This document shows positions 33,194-47,005 of a DNA stretch of 64,000 nucleotides, one piece after another. The notes below the pieces were generated by a model. That model was not told the origin of the DNA, did no database searches, and saw only the letters and a list, made by a program, of their open reading frames with translations. Each line of letters opens with the position of its first letter. The first letter of the stretch is position 1. Source of the DNA: Argentina anserina (Eukaryota; Streptophyta; Magnoliopsida; Rosales; Rosaceae); NCBI RefSeq assembly GCF_933775445.1, contig NC_065877.1, forward strand, positions 33,108,001 through 33,172,000. The letters run 5' to 3'. The translations under genes were made by a program, and so were the position numbers.

Positions 33194-33580
33194 TTTTCCA
33201 ATGAGGACTATCTGGATGAAGACTAAAAACTTAATTATTAATTAGACATATTTTCAATTATAGTTTTTTATCTCAACCGTTTAAATTTTAAGTCTATATA
33301 AGTAGATTACTTATATACATTTTTAGCTAATTTAGTAATGATTAAGGTATCAGAGTAGATCAAATTAGTAAATTAACTAAAATTATCAAACATGAACTGT
33401 TTAAGTTCATAATGAGTAAATCACATTTATAGATATCTTAACGATTTTCAATTTAAACAAAAAAATTACAATGATAATCTACTCATATATATCTACAAAC
33501 TAAACGGTCGAAAATTTTAATATAAGAACGAAAAGTGGGTGCGTCTCTTTGGTCTTCAACAAGATGGTTCTTATTGAAAA
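33194..33580 (-). mobile_element. MITE, copy A of a three-member family
   Basis: Ends are TTTTCCAATGAGGACTATCT and, on the other strand, TTTTCAATAAGAACCATCTT; both continue into TGAAGAC. The interior is AT-rich and is an inverted relative of the copies at 33609 and 41991. About 390 bp, non-coding. Confidence 0.6.
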
Positions 33581-33608
33581 AACTCGATGATATTGTACCC
33601 AAGTGAGC

Positions 33609-33972
33609 ATTTCCAATAATGACCACCTTGTTCAGCACTAGTTGAGCACCTCTACAATTCACCCATTTTTCGATCTCAAATTAACATATTGAATATTTAA
33701 TTTATGGATATAAATGAATTTCATACAATATAAAAAAATTTAAGATATTTATAAATGTGATTTATTCATTATGAACTGTTTATATTTAATTATTTTAATC
33801 TGTTAACTTATTTGATTTACTCTCATATAATTATTAAATTAGTTGAAAATTTATATAAGATAATTTATGTATAAACTTAAAATCTAAACTGTTGATATTA
33901 AAAAATGTGGTTGAAAAATAAGTTTAATTCATAATTAATTAAAAAATCCTCAACTCCGATCATATTGGAAAT
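33609..33972 (+). mobile_element. MITE, copy B of a three-member family
   Basis: Starts TTTCCAATAATGACCACCTT and ends with the reverse complement of TTTCCAATATGATCGGAGTT. It lies about 28 bp from copy A in opposite orientation, sharing interior phrases such as AATGTGATTTATTCATTATG. Confidence 0.6.
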
Positions 33973-34383
33973 CTCCGGTGCACCCAAAACGAAACAAAGA
34001 GAAAAGGCTTTGCATGCGGGACAAGTGTCCATAGGAAAACAGCGTTACGCTCTCTCATTCTGACAACAAAATTGTACTCTAGTGTAGTACTACTAGTACT
34101 TGCACTGTAAATAACATGAAACATATCTTTCACTTTTACTGCAAGGAGCATTAAAGATAGATCCCACCTAAGATTTATTTGTCCCCCTCTGTTCATTTAC
34201 GGATTAACCATTTCCTGCTGTACGTGCAAAAAAACCCACATTTGTACATCGTTCGCTTCACAAAGTGTTAAAAACGACTCCAAAACTAAAAAAAGCATAC
34301 TACGCCAAAGGAAGGGTCAGGATCTCTTCAATGTGATCAGAGGAACCGATATCTGCCGTCAAAACTTGATTCAGTAACTTTAC

Positions 34384-35369
34384 TCAAGCAAGGCCCAGCT
34401 CCATTTTACACGCGCCGTCACCCGACGACGAGCCACCGCAGAATCCTGAGATGTCTACCCTTCTCTTCTTCACCGGAACCACGCGCGGTGCACGTGACGA
34501 AGATTCCAGACCAAGAGTCAGATCCAGACCCAACTCGCTTTCCTGAACCGGCGAGAGTCTCTTGTGCGCCGACGACTCCCGCTCGACTCGGAACAAGAGC
34601 GTTGCCTCGGCCGTCTCTGAGGAGATCATGCTCTCGGTTTCTTTGGTGTCGCAGTCCACGTTGGCAGCCTCGGACTGATGACTCAGCGACGAGTCGTGAC
34701 TCGTTGAGCGGTTGAGCTCGTCCCTGGTCCAGTGCGGCTTGGCTTCCAACTTAACCGCCGCGACCTCTCCGGACGCGGTCTTGTTATTCTTGGCCTTCGC
34801 GGCGGACGACCTCCTGAACCGGTAGCGCGTCTTCGCCTTCTGGGGATCATTGGACGCGGCGGAGTTCTCGTCCTTGGACTTGGACACGTGGCGAATGTCG
34901 TACGCCTTGAGAGGTGGGCCATGCCCGTTGGCCGCGGCCTCAGAGGTGATCGGAGTGATCGGCTGGCCTCTAAGCACGTTCTCCACGGCGGTTTGACAAA
35001 GCTGCCATGACCCGGACCACAGCAACCCGACCGACCCGTAAATCGGGTTCACAATCCGCCCGCATGCCTCGTACAACAGTGACCGGAATATCGCTGTTAA
35101 ATACAAACCCACCGTTAGCCAATTGTCAAACCATAAACTCAAGTAAAAAATTAAAAGATGTTTGAGAAAGTACACTAACCAGGTCGCAGGTGTTCGGGAC
35201 CGGCGTTGATGAGGTTCATGAGCCCGGCGCGGCCGTAAAACTTGGCAAGAAAAACGGTGGCGTTGGCCTGAGATTCAGGGCTCTTTATCCACTGCAAACA
35301 TGGCCGGATGCTACAATTCTCACTGCACCCTTTTCGTAGTATTCGGCATCCATTACAGCTCATCCGCAT
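34384..35369 (-). CDS. LOB-domain transcription factor, class II (LBD41-like)
   Basis: Two exons, 35369-35180 and 35093-34384, join across one intron (GTTAGT...AACAG) in matching phase, giving about 299 residues. The LOB domain occupies residues 3-105. Its zinc-binding C block is [20 protein letters not shown], and the GAS-type region is [19 protein letters not shown], continuing into [20 protein letters not shown]. The class I leucine zipper is absent, and the pattern is that of class II members, closest by eye to LBD40/41/42. The C-terminus is Ser/Glu-rich and includes [10 protein letters not shown], an EAR-like LxLxL repression motif. Class II LBDs act in the nucleus; LBD41 is known as hypoxia-induced in Arabidopsis. 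The start chosen is the MRMSCNGC Met conserved in the family. Confidence 0.9.
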
Positions 35370-35499
35370 TTTCGGTTTTCCTTCTTCGTTAACAGCTGAA
35401 ATTCTTAGAGAGAACAAGGGTTGAGAACTTTAGAGAGAGAAAGAGAAATGTTGTTTGGGTTTTGGTTTGGGTTTGGGTTGTGAAAGAAGGAGGGTTGAG

Positions 35500-35511
35500 G
35501 GTATTTAAGTG
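35500..35511 (-). promoter_or_regulatory. TATA-like box of the LBD gene
   Basis: Minus-strand ACTTAAATACCC lies about 130 bp before the start codon, with a pyrimidine-rich leader between them. Confidence 0.35.
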
Positions 35512-35759
35512 GGGAAGGGTTCGAGAGAAATGGGGAGTCACTGGGTTTATACAGGTACTGCCCACTGAGACGCTGTTGTTTTATACTTTCTATTTTTATC
35601 CAAAACTCCCAAACAAGACTGGTTTCCACATTCAATCAGGGTTGGCCTTCCCAACCCACTTTTATTTTAATTCCCATTTAATCCAGGTGATAATTCCCTT
35701 CGAAAATCTCGCTCCCAGCGCGTGGCCTCACTCCCCAATTATGGGCATTCACTCTTTCA

Positions 35760-37600
35760 TTCCATTGGGATTGGGCTGTACACCCATGATGCGCTACTGA
35801 TCGCTACGAAGTGGGGTTTTCTCGTCGTCGGAAAACCACTGTCGCAGTGAATTACGAGTCTACCATCAATCATAATAGGACTGGACGGGGAGGGTAGGAT
35901 GGGGAGTTCACACGAATGGATGCAAAAAGAGGGACAGGTGGGAGGAAACAAGAGTAGTAGGCATGCAAGTGGGGACAAAAATGCGGGAAGGGAAGTGTGC
36001 GGCGCGTGGCGAGCACGTTGAGTGTCAGGGTGCGGTCCTATCGCCACATATGACTGGGGGGCCCGCCGTAAGGAGCTCGTAGTTTTTGGAGGAAAGGAGT
36101 ATCAAAAAATGAGACCAGAATAACAAGGCTAGAAACTAGAGCTCCTGGTTTTCGGGAAACCATATTGCGAAAACTGCCAAGGGGCAAAACCAGTTGCCGG
36201 TTTCCGGTTTTGGGAGCTGGACTGTGGGCGCCCCAGCTAGGCCAACAGTATTGGAGGTGTCTCAAAGATCAGGGGCACGCAAGAAAGTACAAGTAGGTTA
36301 GTAGGGAATGGTTGATGATTTGTCGATCATGCCCTCTCATGCTTATCCAATAAGCCAGGAGGCCAACTTGGAATTAGTTTAGGTGTCACTTCGCAAACAG
36401 TGTACCCTACACAGACCCACACGTAAGTACGTAACTCCGATTATTTACCTTGGTTGAAGTAAAAATAATATTTACGACAGAAAGTGACAGATATACAAGC
36501 GCAAGGGGTGAATTATCTTTGTATGGGAGCATCAGGTAGTGGTTATGTTCGAATAAAATCTTATCGAGGAACAACTGAACAGAGCAACAGACAGTAAGTT
36601 TACATATGTAGTGCTAAAATAACACAGCTTACGCGAAACCTTTTACCAAACAATCCAATTCTTGGGTAACATATATACGTGCCAGTTTGACCATCTCAAA
36701 TTTAGATATCTCATCATCCGTTCACTTCCTCAATTTTCAATTTAATTAAATTACTCCTTAAAGTTTTAGTTTTCATCACTCATGTCCCATAAGAATGAGT
36801 TTTGGCCATAAGTGATGTAGTCAAACTGAATTTGGTCCTCACATTTACCTCATAACTATTCGCTTCTTAATAGCGAAAGGAAGTACGAATCATACAAGTT
36901 TTGATATGAGATAATGGACGCTAAAGGAATTAGATATGTCTATTAGTATATATCATACATGTATGAACCTCAATATGGCACGTATTTTCTAAAGTATAAT
37001 GTTAATATATGTATATTCTACTACAAGGTAAACTTCATTTTACGTGTTGCCCGTCGTACGTAATGTCATCTTTAATTTATACATGAGATTATGTACACTC
37101 AATTTTTCGACTAATGATAAGATATAACACATATGCATGTATACTTAATTAGTTGATTAGGTTTATCATTAGTTAGTCAATTAAGCCATGGCCGTTGTAA
37201 GGTTTTTCATCGGTAGAACAGGAACATGAACGATCATGGTCGGATAATGCTTATAAGAATTCATTATAATCATGTGAAAATTTCTCAAATTTGCAGCCCA
37301 TGGTATACAAAGAAAGAATCATGTAAATCATTACCAGAAAGGGAAAATTGCAATTCACATGCTCATATAGTCGACATAAAGTCGCAATTTGCTAGTCATC
37401 CATTCATTTCACATAGATTGATAAATACCAATACTTGATCCATGTGGTGTATCTAGTTAAACTATTTTTCTGTGCCTATTTGGCATGAATACGATCACCC
37501 AGTCGTGATTGATATTAGTGTGCGGCTACAAATTAAAGATTAGGCGCGGCTTCGAAAGAACTCAAGTGCGTACAAATGGTACCATTCTCAATTCTCAGTT
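35760..37600. other. Upstream of the LBD gene and intergenic DNA
   Basis: A moderately GC-rich 500-bp stretch next to the LBD promoter is followed by AT-rich DNA. No gene or bounded repeat recognised. Confidence 0.35.
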
Positions 37601-39400
37601 CTCACCACACGCCACGCATGCAGTATATTTCGACAAACATCAAGAATTCGTAATTGTAATTTGATTCTTCGACCCAAAGAACATTCCACTTTTTATGCGC
37701 TCGCAGAACTGGCATTTGAGTATGAGAAAATGCTGTGCACTTCTTCCGGTTCTGGAAAACTGGAAATTCCTAGCGAGGACAAGTGCGACGAGGTTGCTAA
37801 GCTGAACTGCAAGGCTGGTCGATTGATTTCATGCACAAGCCTCCAAATAAAGTCGTGGACACTTCCACATGGGGCTTCAGGTCATCAATTGTCCCAGCTA
37901 TATCTCACTCTGCAAAGTGCAAACAACACCGTTCTCTTTGGAAACTCTAGCTGGCTCCCGGTTTTTAGGAGTCACCCCAAAAACCACCATCACCTTTCTC
38001 ACACATAATTTGTATTCGGCTACAACGTAGAATATCTCCACACTTAGACTTTGTTAATTCTCGAGCAAAATTATAAATCAAAACCACAAATACACAAAAG
38101 ATAACACATTAAACATTTTAAAATTAGTCTCACATATTTTCATGTACAAAACAATAACATACCACCAAGACTTAATCATGAATAATTCGAGAGTTAAATA
38201 AAACATATATATAACACATCACATGTAGGACTTTGGGTAACAATGGTGATTGGGTGGAGCTCAGCATGTTTCAGACAAGTTATGAATCAATCTCACAATG
38301 GTTACACTCTTTATTCTCTCATAACATTGGCTTATGCTTAAAAACTTATTCACTCAAATGTATATGTGAGAGAAAATATAAAAGTAAACAAATAACTCAT
38401 ATATTTAAAAAACACTTTGTGAAAAATAAAAATCTCATCAATGATATCAATTACTTGCACAAATAGACTCAAACCATATACTCAATCTTGTAACTCATCT
38501 CCACATATCAAATGTTGCTCATCTTGAGGATCATAAAAGGACTATCAAGATTGTAACTCGGCCAAAGTTAAGATTTAAAGAATAAAAAGTTAATGGAAAT
38601 ACAAAACAACCTAAAAACCTAATAGAGCCATGAGAATCGTCTTAGAATAACACAAAAAAGACAAAGACCAATAATAACAACATTAGACCTTCAATTGCAA
38701 ACAAACTCCTCAATCTCATATGGGAGACTTAATCCATTATTTTTCTTCTTCTTTTCCTCTTCTTACTTGCCGTCACTTCTTTTTCCTCCTTTTTTTTCTC
38801 TCCTTTTCTTTTTTCTCTTTCTTTTTTTTCATGGCAACAACAATTTTTTTAGACTTGTTCGGTATTATTCTTTGGTTAAATAGAATATATATGTAGCATA
38901 TGATGTGTAGTAGATATGGTCTTGTTAACATAGTACAAAATATAAGCATGTTAGGATGAGTTGTGGTTCAAAAGAAATTATCATTGTGAGGTTTTGAGCC
39001 TTATATGTGCTTTCTTTTTTTAATGTTAAATGAATTTTTTTTCTTACCTTCATTTTTGATCTTATTATTCTTTCAATTCGATTGATTACTTCTCGTAGAT
39101 TAAGTTTAATGAACTAGAGAAATTACTAGAACTCACTTTTATGTTATTCGAAGCTTTTAGTCAATACATGTTCTGATTTTGAAATGGATTAAAATGACTT
39201 AGAATTTCCACCATTATCAAACTGTCATGTATCCAATTTTTGTGCATACGTGCACAATCCCTTAGAAAACCCATTTGAGCTTACATGTATAGCATTTTGG
39301 TTCATCACTCATATTATCCTTTACCTTTGAAAGCCTCGGTATAGTTACATTCGTACATTTATTCTAAAGATCTAGTAGAGCTATACTTTGATGATTTGTT
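37601..39400. other. Intergenic, unrecognised
   Basis: Contains an open frame at 37661-38008 that lacks an ATG start and any motif I recognise, and a C/T-rich stretch at 38735-38835. Otherwise AT-rich and featureless. Confidence 0.35.
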
Positions 39401-39549
39401 CATATTTCATAATAAGGAGGTGGTGATAAAGAGCAAGTGTGGGAGGGGATAGACTTATCCTTTAAAATAGCATGAACAACTTTTAAACATAAATAATATC
39501 GAACAAGTCTCAATAGCATGAGTAATATCGAACAAGATATAGAAACATC

Positions 39550-41600
39550 TTAGACATAATTGAAAGACATCCTAGCTAAAACTCAAGAAAAAAAATTAGA
39601 AGCACACAAAAGTAACAACCTAGAAAACAAAATCAAAATCTCTTCCCCCACACTTAAATCTAACATTGTCCCTAATGTTGAAAGAATTAAAGCAAGCAAT
39701 TCAAATAAAAGCACAAAGATAAGAAACAAAATAAAAAATGTAAAGAGAAGAGTTTAGAGCTCCCTGAGAATGAATAAAGAGTAACACAGAGTCAAATTGA
39801 AGTCGAGTTGGAAGCAAAATAAAAGTTGTTTGATTTTCGTGCAGATTAAGCACTGGTTAGTATTTCACGAATATATCTCAGCTTAGAACTCGGAATGATG
39901 ATCCGTCAATTACGTTGAAAAGTAGACTCGCATAGATTTCCGGTGATATGTAATAAGACTACAAAAAACTTCTAGAAAGATGTCCAAACCCTGCTGTGAA
40001 AGACAAGTACATAACCTGCAACGAAAAATAAGATGGAAAAAAATCAAGTTAGAAAAAGAAAAAGAAAAACAATCAAATTACAATTAAACCAATCATCGAT
40101 TCCCGGAAGTGGTGCCAAAAACTCATTGTGAAATTTTAATTAAAACTCACAAGCGCACGAATAGTCGTTAGTATAGTGTACAAGTACGAGGTCGTTTCAA
40201 CAAGGGTTTGAGAATCGATTTAATCCTAACTTAATTAATCTAAACTAAAACCACAAAAGCAATCAAGATATAGTTTTTGGATTTTCAAATAACAAATGAG
40301 ATAAGATAACAAACAAACAAGATGTAAACCTAAGATATCAGAATCAACCACTAACAATCATATTTACGTATCGATGCAACTAATGGATTCTTTCGTGTCT
40401 CTGGATGACAATTCTCGTATCTATGTCCTTCTCAAGTACTCTAGACTATAGTTTTTCTTAAGTGCATGATGTTCTCCCTCTTACATAAACGTCATATATC
40501 CTATCTATGCAATATATATTTCTCATGAATAAATTTAATATGCAAGACTCATTATATTCTAGAAAACAAGGGAATCAAATAAACCATCATTCTCTTTCGA
40601 GTAACAATATATGTCACCTCACTTAATCACAAGAAATTTCATAAATTACATTGCATCTCTGATTCAAAGTACTATATGCAAAGTCGTAAGGTGATCAATC
40701 AAAAAACTTAAACATAAAGTATCAATTCAAATAATGAGTAAGAATTCATCATAAAGAAACTATAAACCCATCAATAAAAACATCAAACTACATAAACAAT
40801 CTTGAAAGGGCATCATCATAATCTTAGAAAAGGTTTAACAAAGTACGACTAAGAAAAATATAACAAAACATAAAAGAATTGAATGAGGAAGATGGATGGA
40901 TGGTCTTTGTTCCTTATGCGTCAACATTGTGCTCTCGATACCTCCTATCATATGAAATTCGTGCTCTCTTATATATAGAAGATTATTGCTCATCTTTGAC
41001 TTCAATTTCCATGTAAAACTTGGTTTCAGACTTCTAACTTGAAATGAAATGGGAAAATTTTGAAATATCTTTTGTAAAAGTAGGAATCCATATATTTTTT
41101 TTTATCTTCATTTGAATTATTGACTTTGATGTATTGAAATTGATGCATTTGTGCCATGAAAACTTGACTTCTCCATGAATGCTAGTGAACCTGGGTAGAT
41201 TTCAGCTCTGACCTCTCGTCACTCAAACGATCATAACTTCCTCTCAGAGTATCGAAATCAAGATCCATAAAATCCTACAAAAAAAGACATTCGTATCTTT
41301 CCAATGGTATATTAGTCATGGTCTGATTCGATCTGGAACTCTCTCAAGATGTCGGCAAAGTTGGATATTTTGCACATGCATATTTTGACAATGAAGAATA
41401 TAATTGTCATTTAATATTTATTAGCTCATTTTAGCCAATTTTCTTATATTTTTGACACAAACTTAGAAACACATTAAAATAACATAAATCAATAATAAAT
41501 TAGAGAACTAAACATATAGACAAAAAATACAATACATATAAATATAGGATAATATGAACACATCAATAGGGTTATATAGGATAATATGAACACATCAATA
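39550..41600. repeat. Degenerate LTR-retrotransposon-like remnant
   Basis: The phrase CACACTTAAATCTAACATTG near 39,649 and GTGGTGCCAAAAACTCATTG near 40,108 are like text commonly seen at gypsy-type element ends in plants. The stretch 41,200-41,360 reads like LTR sequence. No paired LTRs or target duplication were found, so this is a weak call. It ends with a duplicated phrase at about 41,530-41,610. Confidence 0.3.
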
Positions 41601-41605
41601 GGGTT
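41543..41605 (+). repeat. Tandem duplication of about 32 bp
   Basis: ATATAGGATAATATGAACAC followed by ATCAATAGGGTT occurs twice in direct succession. Confidence 0.7.
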
Positions 41606-41990
41606 ATATTGATAAGATAGACAAAGTGGGTACAAACGCAAATGCAGCTTCCTGATATGGAATTATATTTGCACAAAGCTACCAACCACTATTGGCATAC
41701 GGTAATTAAGAGATTAGGATTGCAGAGACTCTTAAAGAAGTTAACTAATCAAGTTAATTGCACCAACTTAATTACCTAATGGCACTAAGCCACCAACTTG
41801 CGCAAACAATATTCATGATTACCGACTCATTAACTTGCATTATGTTAAGTTTGCATTATTAGTGTGAATTAGACCGCAAGATTCGGAGCCTCTACCCCTA
41901 ATGATGGTTCTCTTGATAACAAATCAATCAATATATATTCTTGTAGCTTGAATTTTTTATCCGAGCAGCTCAGTACTCATAGACCGAGGC

Positions 41991-42399
41991 CTTTTTCAAT
42001 AAGGACTATATTGTTGAGAACATGTTAGACCAATTTGATTCACCAATTTTTTGATCTCATATTCATATCTTGACTATTTAGTTTTTAGATATATGAGTAG
42101 ATCATCCCGGTAAAATGTTATCAAAATGACAATCGTTAAAACATTTTAAATGTGATTTACTCATTATGAACTTGAACGGTTAATATTTAACAATTTTAGT
42201 TCGTTCACTCATTTAATCTAATTTGATACTTTAACAATCACTAAATTTGTTGAAATTTGTATATCTAATCTACATTTATATAACTACTATCTAAACAGTT
42301 GAGATGAAAAATATATACCTACATTTATATGACCGAAAAATATGTCTAATTAATAATTAATTATAAAGTCTTCAACAAGATGGGATCCATTCGAAAATC
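41991..42399 (+). mobile_element. MITE, copy C of a three-member family
   Basis: Starts TTTTTCAATAAGGACTATAT and ends with the reverse complement of GATTTTCGAATGGATCCCAT, then CTTGTTGAAGAC. Interior phrases (AAATGTGATTTACTCATTAT, CTAAACAGTTGAGATG) match copies A and B. Confidence 0.6.
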
Positions 42400-43114
42400 T
42401 CCCTCCATAGACCTATCTAGTTCCTGAAACTATATAGTATAGGACCACATTTTTATAGATTAATGAAGCATATACAATATATATATATAAAAAAGATTGG
42501 AAGGCGGAACCGTGTATGTAACCAATATATAACAAAAACACACGAGGTTTTTCTCCAGGGAATCCCCATCGCTGTCGTGCTCATTAATTGTCCAAATGTG
42601 ATTTACATTATGCATGACTATCTAACCCTCAAATTATCTTCCCGGCCTTTTCATCCAACTTGCTTCATTTGATTACATTAGGTTAACTAGTTATATGATC
42701 ATTTATAATGAAAGCTTGGTCTTTTAGAATGATCGTGTACGTAAGGTGTGAAAGAACTTGTTCTTGTATGGTTGAGGGTAGCCAGTAAAAGCAACCAGTT
42801 ATAATTAACTAGCCTTATAATGCACGGATTTAACTTCTCACTATCTACTAAAATAGGACTAACCACGACACTTTTCTTTCAATTTTATCTTTTATAATAT
42901 TTTACGTTTTAATGTACTATTCCATATATTATTATTTTAATTTATTATTCTCTTTGGCATGATTATTTTTAGCAAATATATTTTTTAGTGAAATTGTTGA
43001 CACCAAAAGAAGACTTCTAGGTACAGTAGTGAAGATGTGGAATATTATATATGAGACTTTCTAATTCACAGAACATGTTAAATTTTTATTTATGTGGATA
43101 AGGCTATAAAACTA

Positions 43115-43265
43115 GAGTTGTGCTATTAACACACTCTAAATTGTTATTTACAAACTCTTTTTATTATTCTATCACTAGAATTTAATTAAATTTACAAATT
43201 TACCTCTTAAATTTGCTTTATGATTGACTCTCATCATGGAGGGGGTGTGTTAATAGCACAACCCA
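43115..43265. mobile_element. Small MITE, about 150 bp
   Basis: Inverted termini GAGTTGTGCTATTAACACAC on the left and the reverse complement of GGGTTGTGCTATTAACACAC on the right. The flanks (TAAAACTA and ATAAACTA) resemble an imperfect 8-bp duplication. Non-coding. Confidence 0.65.
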
Positions 43266-43449
43266 TAAACTAACAACTACCAAATATACAATCAATGATT
43301 ATACACGGTAAAGAGAGAAGACAACTTAAATTATTATAGATACCATTTGATCTATCAGAAGTGAATGCAATTGACGATCGATCAACAATTCATTTAAATC
43401 CACTTCACTCATAGCTTGATAGCCATATTTTGATATCTGAAATTATTAT

Positions 43450-44540
43450 TTTTTGATGAAATGGCTAGTGCGGTTGTCCTTAAATCTTCATTAATAAAAC
43501 CGTCAAATACAAGGGGGGATGTGAAACCTAAACTCATGATTATAAAGATTTGATATAATATCAAAGATCCCTATAAACAAGTACTCGACAAAGCACCAAC
43601 CAATAAAGGTACTACACAAATGGCTACACTATTTGCTTGCAACCAACAGTGACATGGTGGAGAGATCACTAGATACGTAACCCAATCAACTATGAAGCAG
43701 CAATTACATATCCTAATGTCTAATAAAAAAGCTCCCCAACAATGATGCCGCCGAAATAACCCGACGACACTTAGTCTCATATTTCACTAGGAGGAAGCGC
43801 CCATTTAACAAATCTGCAACACCTACCTAGAGTTAAAAAAAAAGTCACACAAGGTTCATATACCGGCACAATGCCCATTTTTCTCTACCGTAAAGCGATA
43901 GGGTATTATTCATGACATAAAGTCATATCTACACATAACTAAAAAATAATAAAAAAAGCATAACTGAATTAAAATAGAAATTTATAACTAGAGCCCGAAC
44001 CTAGGTATGAGCCCAAGTCCAGACCCATGCCATATTACCACCAGGCCCAAATCTGCTCAGTCGGTTGTAGCAGTGCCGACGAACCACTCCCTTTGAAGCC
44101 TCTGAAGCTGAACTGACGCTGATAGCACCACCACCTGCCCATCCTGCCACCCCTCTCCCCCTCAGGTCAGAACTAAGCCGCCCAAACCTGGTCGGGCGAA
44201 CCCGACTAGATCTAGATCTAGGGGCTCGTAGTGATGAAGCTACACCGCCGTCACCCTCTGGCGATCTTCGACATCTCACACCACCACAAAACACACCCAA
44301 GGCCAACCTCACTTCTCCCTAAGGTAGATTGCCTCCAACCCAACCTCATGTTGATGCTTAACGTCAAGAACCACCACCGTAGGTACCAAGAGAAGTAACG
44401 CCTCCGCCCTTCCACCAGCCTCTCGATTTGACTTGCCATCACCAGATTCAAGGTCTCATCTAGCCGGTCTGATGACGTCACCGCAAGGGTGTGCCGTCAG
44501 ATTGGGCATTCACTTGTTCAAGGAGGACTAGCGGAGGCTC
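43450..44540 (-). mobile_element. Possible LINE-derived remnant
   Basis: The left end (TTTTTTGATGAAATGGCTAG, then CTTCATTAATAAAA) reads on the minus strand like a plant LINE 3' end followed by an A-rich tail. The right part, 43,980-44,530, is markedly GC-rich compared with its surroundings. No endonuclease or reverse transcriptase could be read, so the assignment is weak. Confidence 0.3.
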
Positions 44541-45425
44541 CTAGGTTTTTCTCAAGTAAATTATAGTTAAAAGAATATATCCAGAATTATATTATAAGAA
44601 GGATTTAGAAGTTTTACTTCTAGAATATAGCTGCAATAGTTGCATGCATGTTGTTATAAGGGAGCATCTGTTTGAAGCGCAACATGGGCTCAAGCCCAGA
44701 GAGATTTTTGAGGTTAAAATACTTGAATATATATATATATATATATAGCCAAATAGCTCATATAAGAACAAAATTAGAACCGAGTTATATCCTACACACA
44801 ACATTGGTAGAATGGCAGCAAGCCTCCATGAAGAAGAAAAAAAGAGTTTTCTCTTCTGCGTAATTCTCTCTAGCCTCCTCTATATATTAATCTATTTCTT
44901 GTTTCGATTTTGACATTTTGGTTTGTTAGGGTTTTGGCTTGGTTTTTTTGGGTGGAGGAAATCAACGTCATTGAAGCCGGAGGAGTCGGAGGGTGGGTGA
45001 GGTGGAGAGGCTAAGAGATGAAGCAAAGGAGGTTAAGTCAATCTTGAGGTGGTCGATATTTTTGTTGTTATTTGAGGGTTTCTTGGATTTCTTTTTGTCC
45101 CCCATTGCTGGATGTGGTCGAGGTGAGTGGGAGAAAGATAAAAGGTTTAAGGCAGTTTGTAGTTTGGCTCCACTAGACTGAAGTTGCTCTATTTCTTGTT
45201 GCGGATTCTTGAATTGTGATTTTTGTTTTGTATGCTTGATTTAGGTTTTTTTTTTCAACTATGCCTCCCACTAGAGCCAAACCTTAAAAGAAAACAAAAT
45301 TGTGTCCCTATAGAAATTAGCTTAGAGAACTTTTGGATTTTGGATCCGTCTCTAGCTTTACTTAAAAGATGATCGACGATCACATAAATCTAGTTCTCAA
45401 TTACGTATGGTGAATCGACACGGAC
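44541..45425. other. Intergenic, no gene seen
   Basis: Includes a short (TA)n run at about 44,730-44,748. No coding motif or bounded repeat recognised. Confidence 0.35.
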
Positions 45426-45430
45426 ATTAG

Positions 45431-46133
45431 ATTAGGGGGAGAATTCAATAAATATCACCAGAATTATTGGTTATTCGAACTTTTAGTATCTCACATTTAA
45501 AAACTATCGCATTAGTACCTTAAGTTTTTATTTCAGTCTAATTTTAGTTAATTCCATCAATTAACACTGTTAGTAGCTTATTCCCCCACTAATTTTTAGG
45601 GGCATTTTCGTCACATCGTTTTTCTTCAATTTTACCTTCCTCTAATTTCATCTTTCATTTCCCTCAAATTTCAACTTATGTTATTTTTTTTAAAACAAGT
45701 TGATTAATTCATAACATTTCATTATACAATTAATAAACATCTTTCATTTAACACAACTATTACAAACAAACTAAGAATTCGCAATTACAAAGTAAATCAG
45801 TATACATTTCATATTGTATATATCCATCAACCAACCACTATATTGTTATAATAATATGTTCAAAAACTCTATTATATGTATTTAAATATTTCAAAAGTAA
45901 AAGAAAATGCTTATATAACAATAAGTTAATTTGAATGGTAGAAAATGTTAGCTATAAACTAGTGAAATCAATAGGAAATAAAATGACAAAAATGCCCTTA
46001 AAATTAATGGAAAATAAAACCACTAATGGTGCTAATTGACATAATAAATTAAAATTAAGTTGAAATATAAACCAAGGTATTAATGTAAATATAAAATACT
46101 AACTTAAATTCGCCCATAATTTAAATTAGGTTA
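45431..46133. repeat. Foldback (long inverted repeat) element
   Basis: The left part (45,431-45,620) and the reverse complement of the right part (45,970-46,133) share a series of phrases in the same order: TTAGTAC/TTAATACCTT, TTTATATTTCA/TTTTTATTTCAG, AATTAACACTGTTAGT/AATTAGCACCATTAGT, TTTTTAGGGGCATTTTCGTCA/TTTTAAGGGCATTTTTGTCA. The arms are about 160-190 bp and diverged. No coding capacity. Confidence 0.5.
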
Positions 46134-46139
46134 TCCCAT

Positions 46140-46999
46140 CAAATTCACAAACGCCATGAGTGCTGCACTACTATCGGTCAATCAGACGTGTCGGATAGAT
46201 ACGAGAGAGTGAGAACAGTTAAAATGTGATCCCCATAGACATGACAAGTCCACAGAATAAGCTGAACGGTAAATTCTGTAACCCTGATATCGACCACGAG
46301 TTCTTGTTGCGGGAAAACCAGGTCTCCCACATCACAGCTCGCTCCTGGTTTTTGGGAAGCTTCTCATTTTCCATTGGAGAAGTCAGAAGTGTATGTGAGG
46401 GTCAAAATACCACTCGCTTCTTCTTCCCCTGGTTTTGGTTTTAGGGTTCTTTTTTAATTTTCCAGGCCCTGTGGGCGCGCGCCTTCATGTGCTATTGTCT
46501 TAAACTATCAATGACCTGCTTGGCAAGATTATCTGGGAATAAACATTGTAGAAGGGTGAAAATCCCCAAACTCATGGACATATACTAATAAAACAAGGCG
46601 AAAGTAGTGCAATGGGTAAAAGAAAAGGGTGTTCCAGAAATTACTCATCACACTAAAATGGAAAGCTCGATCAATTATGCCAAAAAGAGGAAGATAAGAG
46701 AAAGTTAGGAAACGAGCTTATCCAGAACTCTAATGGAAAATGAAGAAGATAACGAAAACTAACAGAGAGATGAGTGCTTCAGACATCGATCAATTTGGCT
46801 TCTGCTTTTTGGGAAGCTAAAAGGATGAAGGGGAGCGACGTCGACAGAAGGCTCTGTAAAACCCTAGGATACGTGGAGGAAGCTGAGGAAAAGCTCAGAC
46901 GAATGTGGCATCCACTCAGACACCTGAAGAGCACGAGGGAAGCGCGTGGGCTTCACGTTTAGGTTTTGCAGTGAAAATGTCAAGTCTCCCGACTGTGAT
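46140..46999. other. Intergenic, no gene seen
   Basis: Several short open frames of ordinary base composition without recognised motifs. Nothing supports a gene. Confidence 0.3.
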
Positions 47000-47005
47000 T
47001 AAAAC

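Noticed and set aside
37661..38008. A 115-residue open frame on the plus strand
   Set aside because: It lacks an ATG at its start and contains no motif I recognise; the composition is not clearly coding.
44001..44481. Minus-strand open frames in a GC-rich patch
   Set aside because: Probably part of a decayed LINE-like repeat; no endonuclease or reverse transcriptase motif is visible.
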